This document shows, one piece after another, positions 43,654-52,647 of a stretch of DNA of 64,000 nucleotides. The notes beneath the pieces were generated by a model. That model was not told where the DNA came from. It saw nothing but the letters and a program-made list of their open reading frames with translations, and did no database searches. Within the stretch, counting starts at the first letter, position 1, and every line of letters begins with the position of its first letter. The stretch spans positions 1 to 64,000 of the forward strand of contig CAVTZA010000012.1 of NCBI GenBank assembly GCA_963739085.1. The letters are read 5' to 3'. A program made the position numbers and the translations under genes. This DNA is from DATFQE01 sp963739085. Lineage in GTDB: Bacteria > Actinomycetota > Thermoleophilia > Gaiellales > Gaiellaceae.

Positions 43654-44706
43654 GTGGACGTCCGTGCGAGCCTCGAGATCGCGCTCGAGCCGGAGGCCGC
43701 GTTCGACGTGGTGGTCGACGAGCTGCGCCTCGCGCTCGAGCGGCAGGGACTGGAGCTCGACGGCGAGCGCGTGCTCGAGGGCGAAGCCGAGGTCGGCCAG
43801 GTCGTCGAATGGGACCGCGGCACGCGGATCGGCTTCCGCTGGTGGCCCGCGCCCTGGCAGCCGGACACCGTAACCGAGGTCGCGATCGGCTTCGAGGAGA
43901 GCGGGCGCAGGACCCGAGTGACGTTCGAGCATCGCGGCTGGGCCGACGCCGTCGGAGACGACAAGGCCGAGCTCGCCGGCTGGTTCGCCGGCGAGGTGCT
44001 CGCGCCGCTGCTGCGTGCAACGGCGCCGGTCGCGTTCGGCGACTGGCTCACCGACCGCGTCGCGCGCATGCCCTCGGGTGCACAGGCCCGCGAGACCTAC
44101 CGCGACCCGCTCTACCACTGGCCGAACTTCCGCGTGCTGCTCGAGGAGCTCGCCCTGGCCGACGACGACTTCCTGCTCGAGGTCGGCTGCGGCGGCGGGG
44201 CCTTCCTGCATGCTGCGCTCGAGAGCGGCTGCCGGGCCGCCGCCGTCGACCACAGCGCCGACATGGTGCGACTCGCGAGCGACGTCAACCGCGAGGCCGT
44301 CGAGGCCGGCCGGCTGGAGATCCGGCATGCGAGCGCCGACGAGCTGCCGTTCGCCGACGACCGGTTCACGGCCGCTGTCATGACGGGCGTGCTCGGCTTC
44401 CTGCCCCACCCGGTCGCCGCCTTCGCGGAGATCAGGCGGACGCTCGTGGACGGCGGCCGCTTCGTTGCGCTGGGCAGCGATCCGGAGATGCGCGGGACGC
44501 CGGCCGCGCCGGAGCCCATGGCCTCACGCCTGCGCTTCTACGACGACGACGGGCTCGAGCGGATCGCCCGGAAAGCCGGGCTCACCGACGTCCGAGTCGA
44601 GCGGCGCGATCTAGGCCCGTACGCGCGCGAGGCGGGCGTGCCGGAGGAGCATCTCGAGCTCTTCTCGGCAGAGCCCGGAGCCCGTTTCCTCCTCGCCCGC
44701 AAATAG
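43654..44706 (+). CDS. SRPBCC-methyltransferase fusion
   Basis: The 350-residue protein joins an N-terminal SRPBCC/AHSA1-like ligand-binding domain (about 1-150; LEIALEPEAAFDVVVDELRLALE, VEWDRGTRIGFRWWPA) to a class I methyltransferase (about 165-350; LLEVGCGGGAFLHAAL, DELPFADDRFTAAVM). The fusion suggests methylation of a bound hydrophobic substrate, unknown. TACGAT ends 6 bp before the GTG start. A hairpin follows at 44729. Confidence 0.82.
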   Translation: MDVRASLEIALEPEAAFDVVVDELRLALERQGLELDGERVLEGEAEVGQVVEWDRGTRIGFRWWPAPWQPDTVTEVAIGFEESGRRTRVTFEHRGWADAVGDDKAELAGWFAGEVLAPLLRATAPVAFGDWLTDRVARMPSGAQARETYRDPLYHWPNFRVLLEELALADDDFLLEVGCGGGAFLHAALESGCRAAAVDHSADMVRLASDVNREAVEAGRLEIRHASADELPFADDRFTAAVMTGVLGFLPHPVAAFAEIRRTLVDGGRFVALGSDPEMRGTPAAPEPMASRLRFYDDDGLERIARKAGLTDVRVERRDLGPYAREAGVPEEHLELFSAEPGARFLLARK

Positions 44707-44728
44707 CGTTCTCAGCGGCGTCGTTCTG

Positions 44729-44754
44729 CGCCGGCTGGTCCTGGTGAGCCGGCG
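44729..44754 (+). terminator. Hairpin terminator
   Basis: CGCCGGCT (44729-44736) and AGCCGGCG (44747-44754) pair perfectly with a 10-base loop, 23 bp after the methyltransferase gene. The remaining bases up to 44898 hold nothing else I can support. Confidence 0.5.
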
Positions 44755-44898
44755 GTGCGGAAGATCCAAGCGGCGTGAGCCGTCTTGTGGTCGCATGAGA
44801 CTCGCGCTCGCCGTCGCTGGGCTGTGCGTCTCCATCTTCAGAGCGATCTAGCTCTTGAGGGGACGTACGCCCGGCGACGACACCGTGGTCGCCTCATG

Positions 44899-46338
44899 TC
44901 AATCGTCCCGCGGGCCTGACACCAGCGGCGCCAGTAGCCGCGGCTCGAGCGACGCGAGCAGCGCGGCCGCCTGGCCCTCGCCGGCGTCGAGCGCGCGGCG
45001 CGAGCCGGCTCCCTGTCCGAGGTGGACGATGACGGTGCAGACGCCGGCGCGACGCTGGCCGGGCGAGCTGCGCACGTCGTAGGCGACCACCCCCGCCGGG
45101 TCGAGCTCCGACCAACGGCGGCGGAGACTTCCCTCCCGAAGCGTCAATCGCCGGCCGTCGTAGCCGTGGCCGAGCTGGCGGAAGCGGTCGAGCGCGACCA
45201 CGATCGCCAGCGCCGTCAGGACGACCGCAGACGCGATCGCCCACGCCTCCACGAAGCCGGCGGAGACGGCGAGCAGGACGAGCGGGATCGCCAGCGCGCG
45301 CTGCAGGCGCCGCGACCGAGCGCGCGGTGGATGCGGAGCGAGCGGCATGTCGGGATCGGGAGCTTGCACGTCGACCGCGCGGATCAGGCCGGCCGCATCG
45401 GCCCTTCGAAGCACCGGCGCAAGCGTCGTTCCGCCCGCTCGCCCGCGCAGGCCGGCCGCGATGGCGGTCACCGAGGCCAGGCGGAGCGGCCGCCGGAGAG
45501 GCGAATCGCGGACGTCGGTTCCGCGGATCCGGTCGCGGTCGACGACGACGACTCGACGGGTGAGCAGGCCACGGGCCGCCGTCAGCCGCTCGCCGTCGTC
45601 CTCCAGCGTGAAGTGCCAGTCGACGAGCAGCGACCCGAACGCGGCGATCGCGAGGACGAGCCCAATGCCGACCGCGAGGGCGATCGTGATGCCGAGCGGA
45701 TGCGTGGGCACGTGGTCGAGCAGCTCGTGTCCGCCGCGCTCGACGAACCCGCCGGGGAGGTCGTCGGCGAGGTTGAAGACGACGCCGATCACAGCGGTCG
45801 GCGCCAGCAGGTAGCTCAAGCTCGTGATCCCGCCGAGAGCGAGCAACGCGTACGTAGCCCGGTAGAGCGTCGCGGGCTCGGCGACGCGCTCGGCTGCGGC
45901 CCGCTTGCCGAGCAGGACCTCGCGCAACCGGTCGGCCTCTGCGCGAGAGACGGCTGCCAGCGACAGCTCTGCGTCGGACTCGCCCCCGGCGGCCGCCTCG
46001 ACCTCGACGCGCACGAGCCCGAGCAGCCGGTGCAGGAATGGCTCGGTGACGACGACGCCGCGCACGCGGTCGAGCGGGATCGTGCGCACGTGGCGCCCCA
46101 CCACGCCGGAGTGGAGCTCCAGCCGGCCGCCGAGCACGCGATAGCGGAACCGCCACCAGGCGACGACGCCGATCCCGACGGCGACGAGGCCGCCCAGGAC
46201 GAGCGCGGCGATCACCCTCGTTCCCGCGGAGATCGCGATGACGACCACCGGCAGGATCCCTACACCGACGAAGCGTCGCGCGATCACGAGCGCGGCCAGC
46301 GGGTGGAGGCGGCCCTCGATCACGGGCGCGGCGCTCAC
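44899..46338 (-). CDS. bPH2-domain membrane protein, YdbT-like
   Basis: The 479-residue protein contains three bacterial PH-like (bPH2/DUF304) domains with paired membrane segments (for example ALVIARRFVGVGILPVVVIAISAG, and ALAVGIGLVLAIAAFGSLLV). The conserved R-x-R-x-L/V turn (FRYRVLGGRLELHSGVVGRHVRTIPLDRVRGV) is typical. GTG 46338 overlaps the stop of the upstream gene (GTGA), so the frame extension to 46536 is rejected. YdbS/YdbT-like pairs help modulate envelope stress in Bacillus; here the role is inferred. Confidence 0.82.
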   Translation of the reverse strand: MSAAPVIEGRLHPLAALVIARRFVGVGILPVVVIAISAGTRVIAALVLGGLVAVGIGVVAWWRFRYRVLGGRLELHSGVVGRHVRTIPLDRVRGVVVTEPFLHRLLGLVRVEVEAAAGGESDAELSLAAVSRAEADRLREVLLGKRAAAERVAEPATLYRATYALLALGGITSLSYLLAPTAVIGVVFNLADDLPGGFVERGGHELLDHVPTHPLGITIALAVGIGLVLAIAAFGSLLVDWHFTLEDDGERLTAARGLLTRRVVVVDRDRIRGTDVRDSPLRRPLRLASVTAIAAGLRGRAGGTTLAPVLRRADAAGLIRAVDVQAPDPDMPLAPHPPRARSRRLQRALAIPLVLLAVSAGFVEAWAIASAVVLTALAIVVALDRFRQLGHGYDGRRLTLREGSLRRRWSELDPAGVVAYDVRSSPGQRRAGVCTVIVHLGQGAGSRRALDAGEGQAAALLASLEPRLLAPLVSGPRDD

Positions 46339-46826
46339 GTTCCCTCCTCGATCCCGGCACGGCGGGCCAGCTCCTCGACGAGCCCGTCGGCGACCTGGGG
46401 CCGCAGCCCGTGGATCGACGTGCCGCCGGCGGCCGAGGCCGTCGTGACCTCGACCGACACGAGGTCGAACGCGCGCAGGAGCGGCCCGGCGTTCGTGTCC
46501 ACCGTCTGCACGCGCGCGTGCGGGATCACCTGCCACCGTCGCCAGAGCCAGCCGTGCGTGACGTACAGGCCGAGCTCCATGACCTCGTAGCGGGAGCGGC
46601 GGTAGTCGACCTTCGGCCTGACGACGGCGCCGACCGCCGCGAGGAGCACGACCCCCGCGCCGACGCCGCCGACAACCCAGGCGGCCCTCGAGGAGCCGGC
46701 CGTCGCGGTGATCACGGTCGCCATCGCGATCAGGACTGCGAGGACGAGGGTCGCGAGCAGGCCCTCGACGGTCCAGGCCGCTCGGACGCGCGGGTCGAGC
46801 GCGTTCGCGGGCTCGCGGAGGATCAC
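46335..46826 (-). CDS. bPH2-domain membrane protein, YdbS-like
   Basis: The 163-residue protein has two membrane segments (about 25-70) followed by a bPH2 domain with YRRSRYEVMELGLYVTHGWLWRRWQVIPHARVQTVDTNAGPLLRAFDL. It is the short partner of the YdbT-like gene, with which it overlaps by GTGA. GTG 46826 also overlaps the GNAT stop upstream (GTGA). Confidence 0.82.
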   Translation of the reverse strand: MILREPANALDPRVRAAWTVEGLLATLVLAVLIAMATVITATAGSSRAAWVVGGVGAGVVLLAAVGAVVRPKVDYRRSRYEVMELGLYVTHGWLWRRWQVIPHARVQTVDTNAGPLLRAFDLVSVEVTTASAAGGTSIHGLRPQVADGLVEELARRAGIEEGT

Positions 46827-47614
46827 CGTGCGTGCGGGTGCAGGTAGCGCACCATGCGGTACGCGGTTGGACGGAAGCCGCGGTTCGGCCAAAAGCGCGA
46901 GGCCGACAGGTTCGCCACCCGCCAGTCGGCCTTGGCGCGTTCGTGACCCTGGTCGCGCGCCCAGCGCAGCGCGTGCTCGGTGAGCGCTTTCCCCACGCCC
47001 AGGCCGCGGGCCTCGGGGAGGGTCGCGGCGACGTCGATCGAGATCGGCTCGCCCGGGTCGGCCCACAGGAGCAGGCCGCCGAGCAGAGCGCCGTCGCGCT
47101 CGGCCACGAACCAGGTCGCCTCCGGATCGGCGAGCGCCTCGCGCCAGTTCTCGCGGAACCGCTCGTCGCTGGGCCGCTCGAGGCCGGACCAGACCGGCGC
47201 CTCGATCTGGAGCTCGGTGATGATCGGGGCGAGCCGCGCGGCAGCGTCGAGATCGTCGGGGCCGCCCTGCCTGATCGTCACGCCGTCGGGCGGCGACGAC
47301 TCGGGCACGTCGTCGAGCGGGCGTTCCGCGTGGACCTGCTGAATCGCGAACGCGACGCCGAGCCAGGCGCGGAGCACGGGCTCGTCCGCGGGGACGACGA
47401 CGTAGTGGCTCGGCGCTCCATCGTCCAGCCAGCCCTGCCCGGCGGCGGCGTAGAGGTCGCGGTAGAGCTCGGGGTCGTCGGCGTGGTGGTCGCCGATGCC
47501 GGACCAGGCGTGGCGGCCGCGAAGCCCTTCCTCGCGGACCTCGCCGACGAGGCGTCCGACGACCTGCCCGTTCCGGCGCGCCTCCGCTCCGCCATCGACG
47601 CGAACGATCTCCAC
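46823..47614 (-). CDS. GNAT-family acetyltransferase
   Basis: The 263-residue protein has a C-terminal GNAT domain (about 115-263; ATLPEARGLGVGKALTEHAL as acetyl-CoA loop, SRFWPNRGFRP near the end) and an N-terminal non-catalytic domain. Substrate unknown. It begins an operon with two bPH2 genes, each overlapping by GTGA. Its GTG start is only 20 bp from the divergent gene at 47635. Confidence 0.8.
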   Translation of the reverse strand: MEIVRVDGGAEARRNGQVVGRLVGEVREEGLRGRHAWSGIGDHHADDPELYRDLYAAAGQGWLDDGAPSHYVVVPADEPVLRAWLGVAFAIQQVHAERPLDDVPESSPPDGVTIRQGGPDDLDAAARLAPIITELQIEAPVWSGLERPSDERFRENWREALADPEATWFVAERDGALLGGLLLWADPGEPISIDVAATLPEARGLGVGKALTEHALRWARDQGHERAKADWRVANLSASRFWPNRGFRPTAYRMVRYLHPHAR

Positions 47615-47634
47615 GCGGCTAGTGTCGCCGAAAC
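47615..47634. promoter_or_regulatory. 20-bp divergent promoter
   Basis: Only 20 bp separate the GNAT start (leftward) from the flippase-like gene start (rightward). TAGTGT at 47620-47625 is 9 bp before the rightward ATG; the leftward -10 box is not clear. Confidence 0.5.
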
Positions 47635-48546
47635 ATGGCCCGGCGACGCAAGCTGTTCATCGCCCTGCAGATCACCGCGGTCGTGGTCCTGCTCGCGTTC
47701 CTGGGCTACGCGCTCCAGGACGCGTGGCACGAGGCGAAGCCGCTCCTGCGCGACGCCGACCTCCTCGACCTCTCGATCGCGTTCGTAGTCCTCACCGTCT
47801 ACTACCTGCTGTTCGTGATCGGCTGGGTCTGGATCCTCGCCGCGCTGCATGTCAACGTCACGTACCGCATCGCGCTCCAGTCGGAGATGGTCTCGATGCT
47901 CGCCAAGTACATCCCGGGCGGCGTGTGGACCCCGGCCGCGAGGGTCGTGGCCCTTCGGCGCCACGGGATCACGGCGACGCCCACCGTCCTCGCCTCGATC
48001 GCGCTCGAGGCCGGGCTCTCCGCGGTCGCAGGCGTGCTCGTCTTCTTCGCGTCGCTGCCCACCGTCGACGAGGCCGACGCGCCGATCTGGCCGCTGCTCG
48101 CGTTCTGCCTGATCCTGGCCGTGCTCCTGCACCCGCGCGTCTTCAAGCCACTCGCGCGGAAGCTGCTGAAGCCGTTCGGCGCGTCGGAGCTGCCGCCGAT
48201 CTCCTACCGGACCCTGCTGGGGCTCATTGCCTACTACGCGGTGACCTGGGTCTTCGGCGGCATCGCGATCCTCTACATGTTGCGCGCGGTCGGCGGCGAC
48301 GTGCCCTTCAGCTACGTGCCCTACCTGGGCGGGGTCGGCGCCATCGGTGCGATCGTCTCGGTCATCACCGTGATCGCCCCGTCCGGACTGGGCGTGCGTG
48401 AGGCCTCCATGTACGGCTTGTTGCTTGCAGTGACGACCGGCGGCGTCGCACTCGCGGCAACCGTGGTCAACCGGGTCGCGATCACGGTGGTCGAGGCCGG
48501 GCTCCTGCTCGGCGGCGGGCTCCTCGGAGCCTTCAGGAAACCGTAA
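47635..48546 (+). CDS. LPG-synthase-like/flippase-like integral membrane protein
   Basis: The 303-residue protein has about seven to eight membrane helices and the motifs of the UPF0104/AglD/LPG-synthase membrane family (LAKYIPGGVWTPAARVV, and APSGLGVREASMYGLLLA). Members of the family move or modify lipid-linked precursors. It lacks the cytosolic aminoacyl transferase domain of MprF. TAGTGT lies 9 bp before the ATG. Confidence 0.83.
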   Translation: MARRRKLFIALQITAVVVLLAFLGYALQDAWHEAKPLLRDADLLDLSIAFVVLTVYYLLFVIGWVWILAALHVNVTYRIALQSEMVSMLAKYIPGGVWTPAARVVALRRHGITATPTVLASIALEAGLSAVAGVLVFFASLPTVDEADAPIWPLLAFCLILAVLLHPRVFKPLARKLLKPFGASELPPISYRTLLGLIAYYAVTWVFGGIAILYMLRAVGGDVPFSYVPYLGGVGAIGAIVSVITVIAPSGLGVREASMYGLLLAVTTGGVALAATVVNRVAITVVEAGLLLGGGLLGAFRKP

Positions 48547-48627
48547 AGAAACGCTGAAGAGCGCAACATCGCGCGTACCGTCGCGTTGAACTAAGAGAAC
48601 CACTCCACACAACAGGGGGTCTTACCT

Positions 48628-49437
48628 GTGCGAAAGCTGATTCTCGGATCGATCGTCGCGGTGGTCCTCGTCGCCGCCGGCGTTGCCTACGCGGCGGTGT
48701 CGGCCGTTACCGACAGGCCGACGGCGAAGTCGCTGCCCCAGATCACGGGCACGGCCCGCGACGGCGACACGCTCACGGTCAGCGACGGCCAGTGGGAGCG
48801 AGGCGACTCGCTGACCTTCGCGTACCAGTGGCAGCGTTGTGACGCGACCGGCGCCGGCTGCGCGGACATCACCGGCGCGAACGCGAAGGCGTATAGCGCA
48901 CTGCCGGCCGACGTCGGCAAGACGCTTCGGGCCGAAGTGGCCGCAACCGACACGGACGGCTCGAGCCAGGCGGTCTCGGCCGTGACGCGCGACGTCGTCG
49001 CCAAGGGCGCCGACGCCACCGTCCGGCCCGCCGGCGCGGTCCGTCTGCAGGACGGCACCTACTCGATCCCGGCGACGAGCGTGAGCCCGCCGGAGCGGCT
49101 GGTCATCTCGCGCCTGCAGTTCCAGCCGTCGGTGATCCGCTCGCGGGTCCCGTTCACGGGGCGCTTCCGGGTCACGGACACGCGCGGCTTCGCTGTGCGT
49201 GACGCGATCGTCTACGTGATCGGCGTGCCGTACTCGCGCATCGGCCTCGTGCCGGAGGCGAAGACGGACATGAACGGCTGGGCCCAGGTCCAGATCACGC
49301 CGACCGCCCGCCTGCCGCTGCGGAACGGCTACTACCTCGTGACGTTCATCCGCGCCCGCAAGGAGGGCGACGATTTGCTCGCGGGGGTCTCCACGCGGCG
49401 CCTTGCGCAGTTGAGGACTGCTGCGCCCGCGCGGTAA
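48628..49437 (+). CDS. Secreted Ig-like domain protein
   Basis: The 269-residue protein has a signal peptide (KLILGSIVAVVLVAAGVAYA), an A1-type Ig-like domain (LTFAYQWQRCDATGAGCADITG...), and a second beta domain (LVISRLQFQPSVIRSRVPFTGRF). This A1 domain is repeated in many Thermoleophilia surface proteins. The GTG start follows GGGGTCTTACCT. Likely exported or cell-surface. A bidirectional hairpin follows. Confidence 0.8.
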   Translation: MRKLILGSIVAVVLVAAGVAYAAVSAVTDRPTAKSLPQITGTARDGDTLTVSDGQWERGDSLTFAYQWQRCDATGAGCADITGANAKAYSALPADVGKTLRAEVAATDTDGSSQAVSAVTRDVVAKGADATVRPAGAVRLQDGTYSIPATSVSPPERLVISRLQFQPSVIRSRVPFTGRFRVTDTRGFAVRDAIVYVIGVPYSRIGLVPEAKTDMNGWAQVQITPTARLPLRNGYYLVTFIRARKEGDDLLAGVSTRRLAQLRTAAPAR

Positions 49438-49457
49438 GGCGAGCAAAGTGGGCAACG

Positions 49458-49479
49458 CGCAGGCCCTACGGGGCCTGCG
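49458..49479. terminator. Bidirectional hairpin terminator
   Basis: CGCAGGCCC (49458-49466) and GGGCCTGCG (49471-49479) pair perfectly with a 4-base loop between two convergent genes ending at 49437 and 49494. Confidence 0.75.
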
Positions 49480-49493
49480 TGTCCGCCCCACAT

Positions 49494-50375
49494 TCAGTGG
49501 AGCGCGGTGAGCGGGTCGATCGCGGCCCCGCGGAGCCGCAGCTCGAAGTGCAGGTGCGGCCCAGTCGCGCGCCCGCTGGCGCCGACCTGTCCGATCTGGG
49601 CTCCCGCGCCGACCTGCTGACCGAGACGCACGTCGACGTGCGAGAGGTGTGCGTACATCGTGCGCACGCCCATGGAGTGGGCGACGGTGACGAGGAGCCC
49701 CCAGCCGCCTGACCGCCGCCCCGCCCACACGACGCGGCCGGGACCCGCGCTGACGACCGGTGTCCCCTTTGGCGCGACCAGGTCGACCCCCGCGTGGAAG
49801 CGCCGGCCACGCGGGCCGAAGCCGTCGGCGATGGTGGCGACCAGCGGCCAGCGCAGCAGGATCGGCGAGACGGGCGGCGGCACCACCCGGAGAGCGTGCA
49901 GCGTCGCGGGGCCGACGAGCCCGTCCACGGTCAGCCCGGCCCACCGCTGAAAGCGGCGGATCGCCGCCTCGGTGCCGGGCCCGAGCCGGCCGTCGAACGG
50001 GCCCGAGGGGAAGCCGTGCCAGGCGAGCAGGAACTGGAGCGCGGAGACGTCCCAGCCGACCGCGTCCGGTTGGAGGACGCGGCTGCCCAGTGTGTGGCGG
50101 CCGAGCCGGCCGAGGGCCAGCCGCGTGCGCAGTCCGATCACACCGGTGACGGGCACTCGCTTCCGACGCTGGAAGCGCCGCACCGCGCTCGCCGTCTGCG
50201 GGCCTTCGATGCCGTCGACCGGCCCGCGGTAGAGGTTGCGGGCGTGCAGGGCGATCTGGAGGGCCGCGACGGCCGGATCGCCGTGGGCTCTCGCCGATCC
50301 GGCAAAGCCCAGGAGGGCGAGGACGGCCGCCGCCACGAGGCAGGAACAAGCTCTCCGCAGCACGGATGGATTCAT
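49494..50375 (-). CDS. M23 (LytM) peptidase with two peptidoglycan-binding repeats
   Basis: The 293-residue protein has a signal peptide, two PG_binding_1 repeats (about 33-150; GPQTASAVRRFQRRKRVPVTG and GPGTEAAIRRFQRWAGLTVDG), and a C-terminal LytM/M23 domain with FHAGVDL and HLHFELRL as zinc-site motifs. It probably cleaves cell-wall peptide cross-links or activates a hydrolase outside the membrane. No clear ribosome-binding site precedes the ATG. Confidence 0.88.
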   Translation of the reverse strand: MNPSVLRRACSCLVAAAVLALLGFAGSARAHGDPAVAALQIALHARNLYRGPVDGIEGPQTASAVRRFQRRKRVPVTGVIGLRTRLALGRLGRHTLGSRVLQPDAVGWDVSALQFLLAWHGFPSGPFDGRLGPGTEAAIRRFQRWAGLTVDGLVGPATLHALRVVPPPVSPILLRWPLVATIADGFGPRGRRFHAGVDLVAPKGTPVVSAGPGRVVWAGRRSGGWGLLVTVAHSMGVRTMYAHLSHVDVRLGQQVGAGAQIGQVGASGRATGPHLHFELRLRGAAIDPLTALH

Positions 50376-50480
50376 TTCGCCGCCACGCCCGATGCTCCTC
50401 GCAAGTTCTTTAGAGGAGTTGTCGCCCGGCGCGCCAACAGAACGTGGTTTCCGCCCAGTACCTAGGAGGTGGTAGTTGAG

Positions 50481-51023
50481 ATGCGCCGCACATCTCTACG
50501 GCGACCGTCGCCCGCGATGGTCGTCGCCTGCATCGCATTGGGGGTGTCGCTCGGAGGGACGAGCTACGCCACCATCACACAGGTCCTGCCGCGTAACGCG
50601 GTGGGATCGATCCAGCTACGGGACAACTCCGTGACCTCGGAAAAGGTCAGGGACTTCTCGCTTCGGCTGTGGGACTTCAAGCGCGGGCAGCTTCCGCGCG
50701 GGCCGGCAGGACCGGCCGGTCCCGCGGGCCCGGCGGGAGGGATCGGACCGCTGATCCTGCATGAGAGCTCCGTGATCGTGCCCGGCAACGCAGCCGGCAA
50801 CGGGCTCTATGCAACGCGGTCGATCCATGTCCGTTGCGCACCCGGTGAGCGTGCTGTCACCGGCGGAACTAGCTGGTCGAGCGATGCAGATGACTCCGAG
50901 CTGATCACCGTCTACAGCCGGCCGATCGTCGAGGGTAAGACGGTCGTCGGCTGGCGGGCGCGAGGCGGCTCGGACGTCAACCAGGACCGGACGTTCACCG
51001 TCGAGGTCCTCTGCGTGAAGTAG
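50481..51023 (+). CDS. Secreted collagen-like repeat protein
   Basis: The 180-residue protein starts MRRTSLRRPSPAMVVACIALGVSLGGTSYA, a signal peptide typical of this Thermoleophilia family, followed by LPRNAVGSIQLRDNSVTSEKV and a short collagen-like G-P-A run (about residues 75-90). The C-terminal domain has several cysteines and is beta-rich. ATG 50481 lies 11 bp after AGGAGG; the GTG at 50469 overlaps that site. Function unknown, probably surface. Confidence 0.78.
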   Translation: MRRTSLRRPSPAMVVACIALGVSLGGTSYATITQVLPRNAVGSIQLRDNSVTSEKVRDFSLRLWDFKRGQLPRGPAGPAGPAGPAGGIGPLILHESSVIVPGNAAGNGLYATRSIHVRCAPGERAVTGGTSWSSDADDSELITVYSRPIVEGKTVVGWRARGGSDVNQDRTFTVEVLCVK

Positions 51024-51065
51024 CAAGACGCAGGAAACACACAGGCGGGGGCGTACCATGCGGCG

Positions 51066-52190
51066 GTGCGCCCCCGCCCTGCTCGGCTCGAGCGGCTCCC
51101 CGAGCAGTACTTCACCGCGCTGCTCACCCGGGTTGCGGCGGCACGCGCAACCGAGGGACCGCCGCTCCTCGACCTCGGCCGCGGCAATCCCGAGGTCGGC
51201 CCTCCTCTCCATGTCATCGAGCGGCTCGCCGAGGCGGCACGTGACCCGCGCGCGCACGGCTATGCGCCTTTCCGTGGGCTGAGCCGCCTGCGCGAGGCGA
51301 TCGCCGCCCGGTACGCGTCCGAGTACGCCGTCGAGCTCGACCCAGAGACCGAGGTCGCGGTCGTGCCCGGGACGAAGACCGCGATCGTCGAGCTCTGCCT
51401 CGCGCTCGCCGAGCGCGGCTCAACGGTCGTGCTCCCGGATCCCGGCTACCCGGACTACCCGTCGGGGGTGGCGATGGCCGCTGCAAGGCTCGGAGCGCTC
51501 CCGCTCGACGGCGGCAGGCCGGTGTGGGACGAGGCGCCGCGCGACGATGTGGCCGCGCTCTACCTCAACTACCCGTCGAATCCCTGTGCGGTGTGCGCGC
51601 CCGACGGCGTCTTCCGCAAGACGGTGGAGTTCGCGCGCGAGACCGGCGCTGCGATCGTGCACGACTTCGCCTACGGCGATCTCGTCTTCGACGGGAGAGC
51701 GCGCGAGAGCTTCCTCGCGACTCCGGGCGCGAAGGAGGTCGGCGTCGAGATGTTCTCGCTCTCGAAGACCTACGGGATGGCCGGCTGGCGGCTCGGCTTC
51801 GTGGTCGGCAATCCGGAGATCGTCGCTCGGATGGACCAGCTCTCCAATCACGGCCGCGCCGGGATCTTCGCGCCGCTCCAGGAGGCAGCGATCGCGGCGC
51901 TCACGGGCCCGCAGGACTCGGTCGAGGAGCGGCGTGCGCGCTACGAGGCCAGGCGCGATCGAGTGCTCGAAGCGCTGCCGCTGGAGGCGATCTCAGAGGG
52001 GACGTTCTACGTCTGGGTCGCGCTTCCGGACGGGCTCTCCGTCGAGCGGCTCCTGACCGAAGCGCGGGTCGCGCTCGCGCCCGGAGAAGGCTTCGGATCT
52101 CGCGGCGCCGGCTGGGCGCGCCTGTCGCTGGCTGTCGACGACGACACGCTCGACGAGGGCCTCGAACGCCTGGCCGCGGCCCTGGCCTAG
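51066..52190 (+). CDS. Class I/II PLP-dependent aminotransferase
   Basis: The 374-residue protein has the fold-type I signature: PPLLDLGRGNPEVGPP at the N-terminus, NYPSNPCA, D-F-A-Y-G-D-L, the Schiff-base lysine K234 in SLSKTYGMAGWRLG, and an Arg in GAGWARLSLAVDD. It resembles LL-diaminopimelate/alanine-type aminotransferases; the precise amino acid is unresolved. TACCAT ends 6 bp before GTG 51066. Confidence 0.86.
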   Translation: MRPRPARLERLPEQYFTALLTRVAAARATEGPPLLDLGRGNPEVGPPLHVIERLAEAARDPRAHGYAPFRGLSRLREAIAARYASEYAVELDPETEVAVVPGTKTAIVELCLALAERGSTVVLPDPGYPDYPSGVAMAAARLGALPLDGGRPVWDEAPRDDVAALYLNYPSNPCAVCAPDGVFRKTVEFARETGAAIVHDFAYGDLVFDGRARESFLATPGAKEVGVEMFSLSKTYGMAGWRLGFVVGNPEIVARMDQLSNHGRAGIFAPLQEAAIAALTGPQDSVEERRARYEARRDRVLEALPLEAISEGTFYVWVALPDGLSVERLLTEARVALAPGEGFGSRGAGWARLSLAVDDDTLDEGLERLAAALA

Positions 52191-52391
52191 GCCGTTTCGG
52201 ACCAAAAACTCGCCGAGCCGGTTTCGCTTTCGTCCACCGCCTCAACTGGCTTTGGGCTTCCGCCTACAACCACTCGAAACGGCTTCGACCTACTCGCGCT
52301 CCGTGCTCGGCGCAAGCGGCAACCTACGAGACCCGAGAGGTGTCCGCAAGAGCCACGCACACGAACTTCGCGCAAATTGCGGGGAAGTGTT

Positions 52392-52622
52392 TCAGGGGGT
52401 CTCGGAGGGGCGCTCGGGCGTCTCGTCGGAGCGTCGCCTGCGCAAGAACCAGACAGCGCCGGCGACGGCCGCGAGGCCCGCCGCGATCGCGCTCTTGTTC
52501 GGTCGCATCGAGTCGCCGGAGCGACCCGGGGCCGCGGACTTGGCCTTGTGCTTGGCCGCGCGCTTGCCGACCTGCCAGACCGTCCAGCCGAGCACGGCGT
52601 TGCGCTTGTTGATCACGCTCAT
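52392..52622 (-). CDS. Small single-pass membrane protein
   Basis: The 76-residue protein has a short N-terminal segment (MSVINKRNAVLGWTVWQVGKRAAKHKAK), one hydrophobic stretch (AAIAAGLAAVAGAVWFL), and a charged tail. It looks like a conserved Thermoleophilia hypothetical. The 200 bp before it (52191-52391) contain nothing I can support. Confidence 0.55.
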   Translation of the reverse strand: MSVINKRNAVLGWTVWQVGKRAAKHKAKSAAPGRSGDSMRPNKSAIAAGLAAVAGAVWFLRRRRSDETPERPSETP

Positions 52623-52647
52623 CGAGGCCGGAGCCTACCCGCTCTCC

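Noticed and set aside
44797..44853. Eighteen-codon frame MRLALAVAGLCVSIFRAI
   Set aside because: No ribosome site or -10 box, no conservation evidence, and it lies beyond a terminator hairpin.
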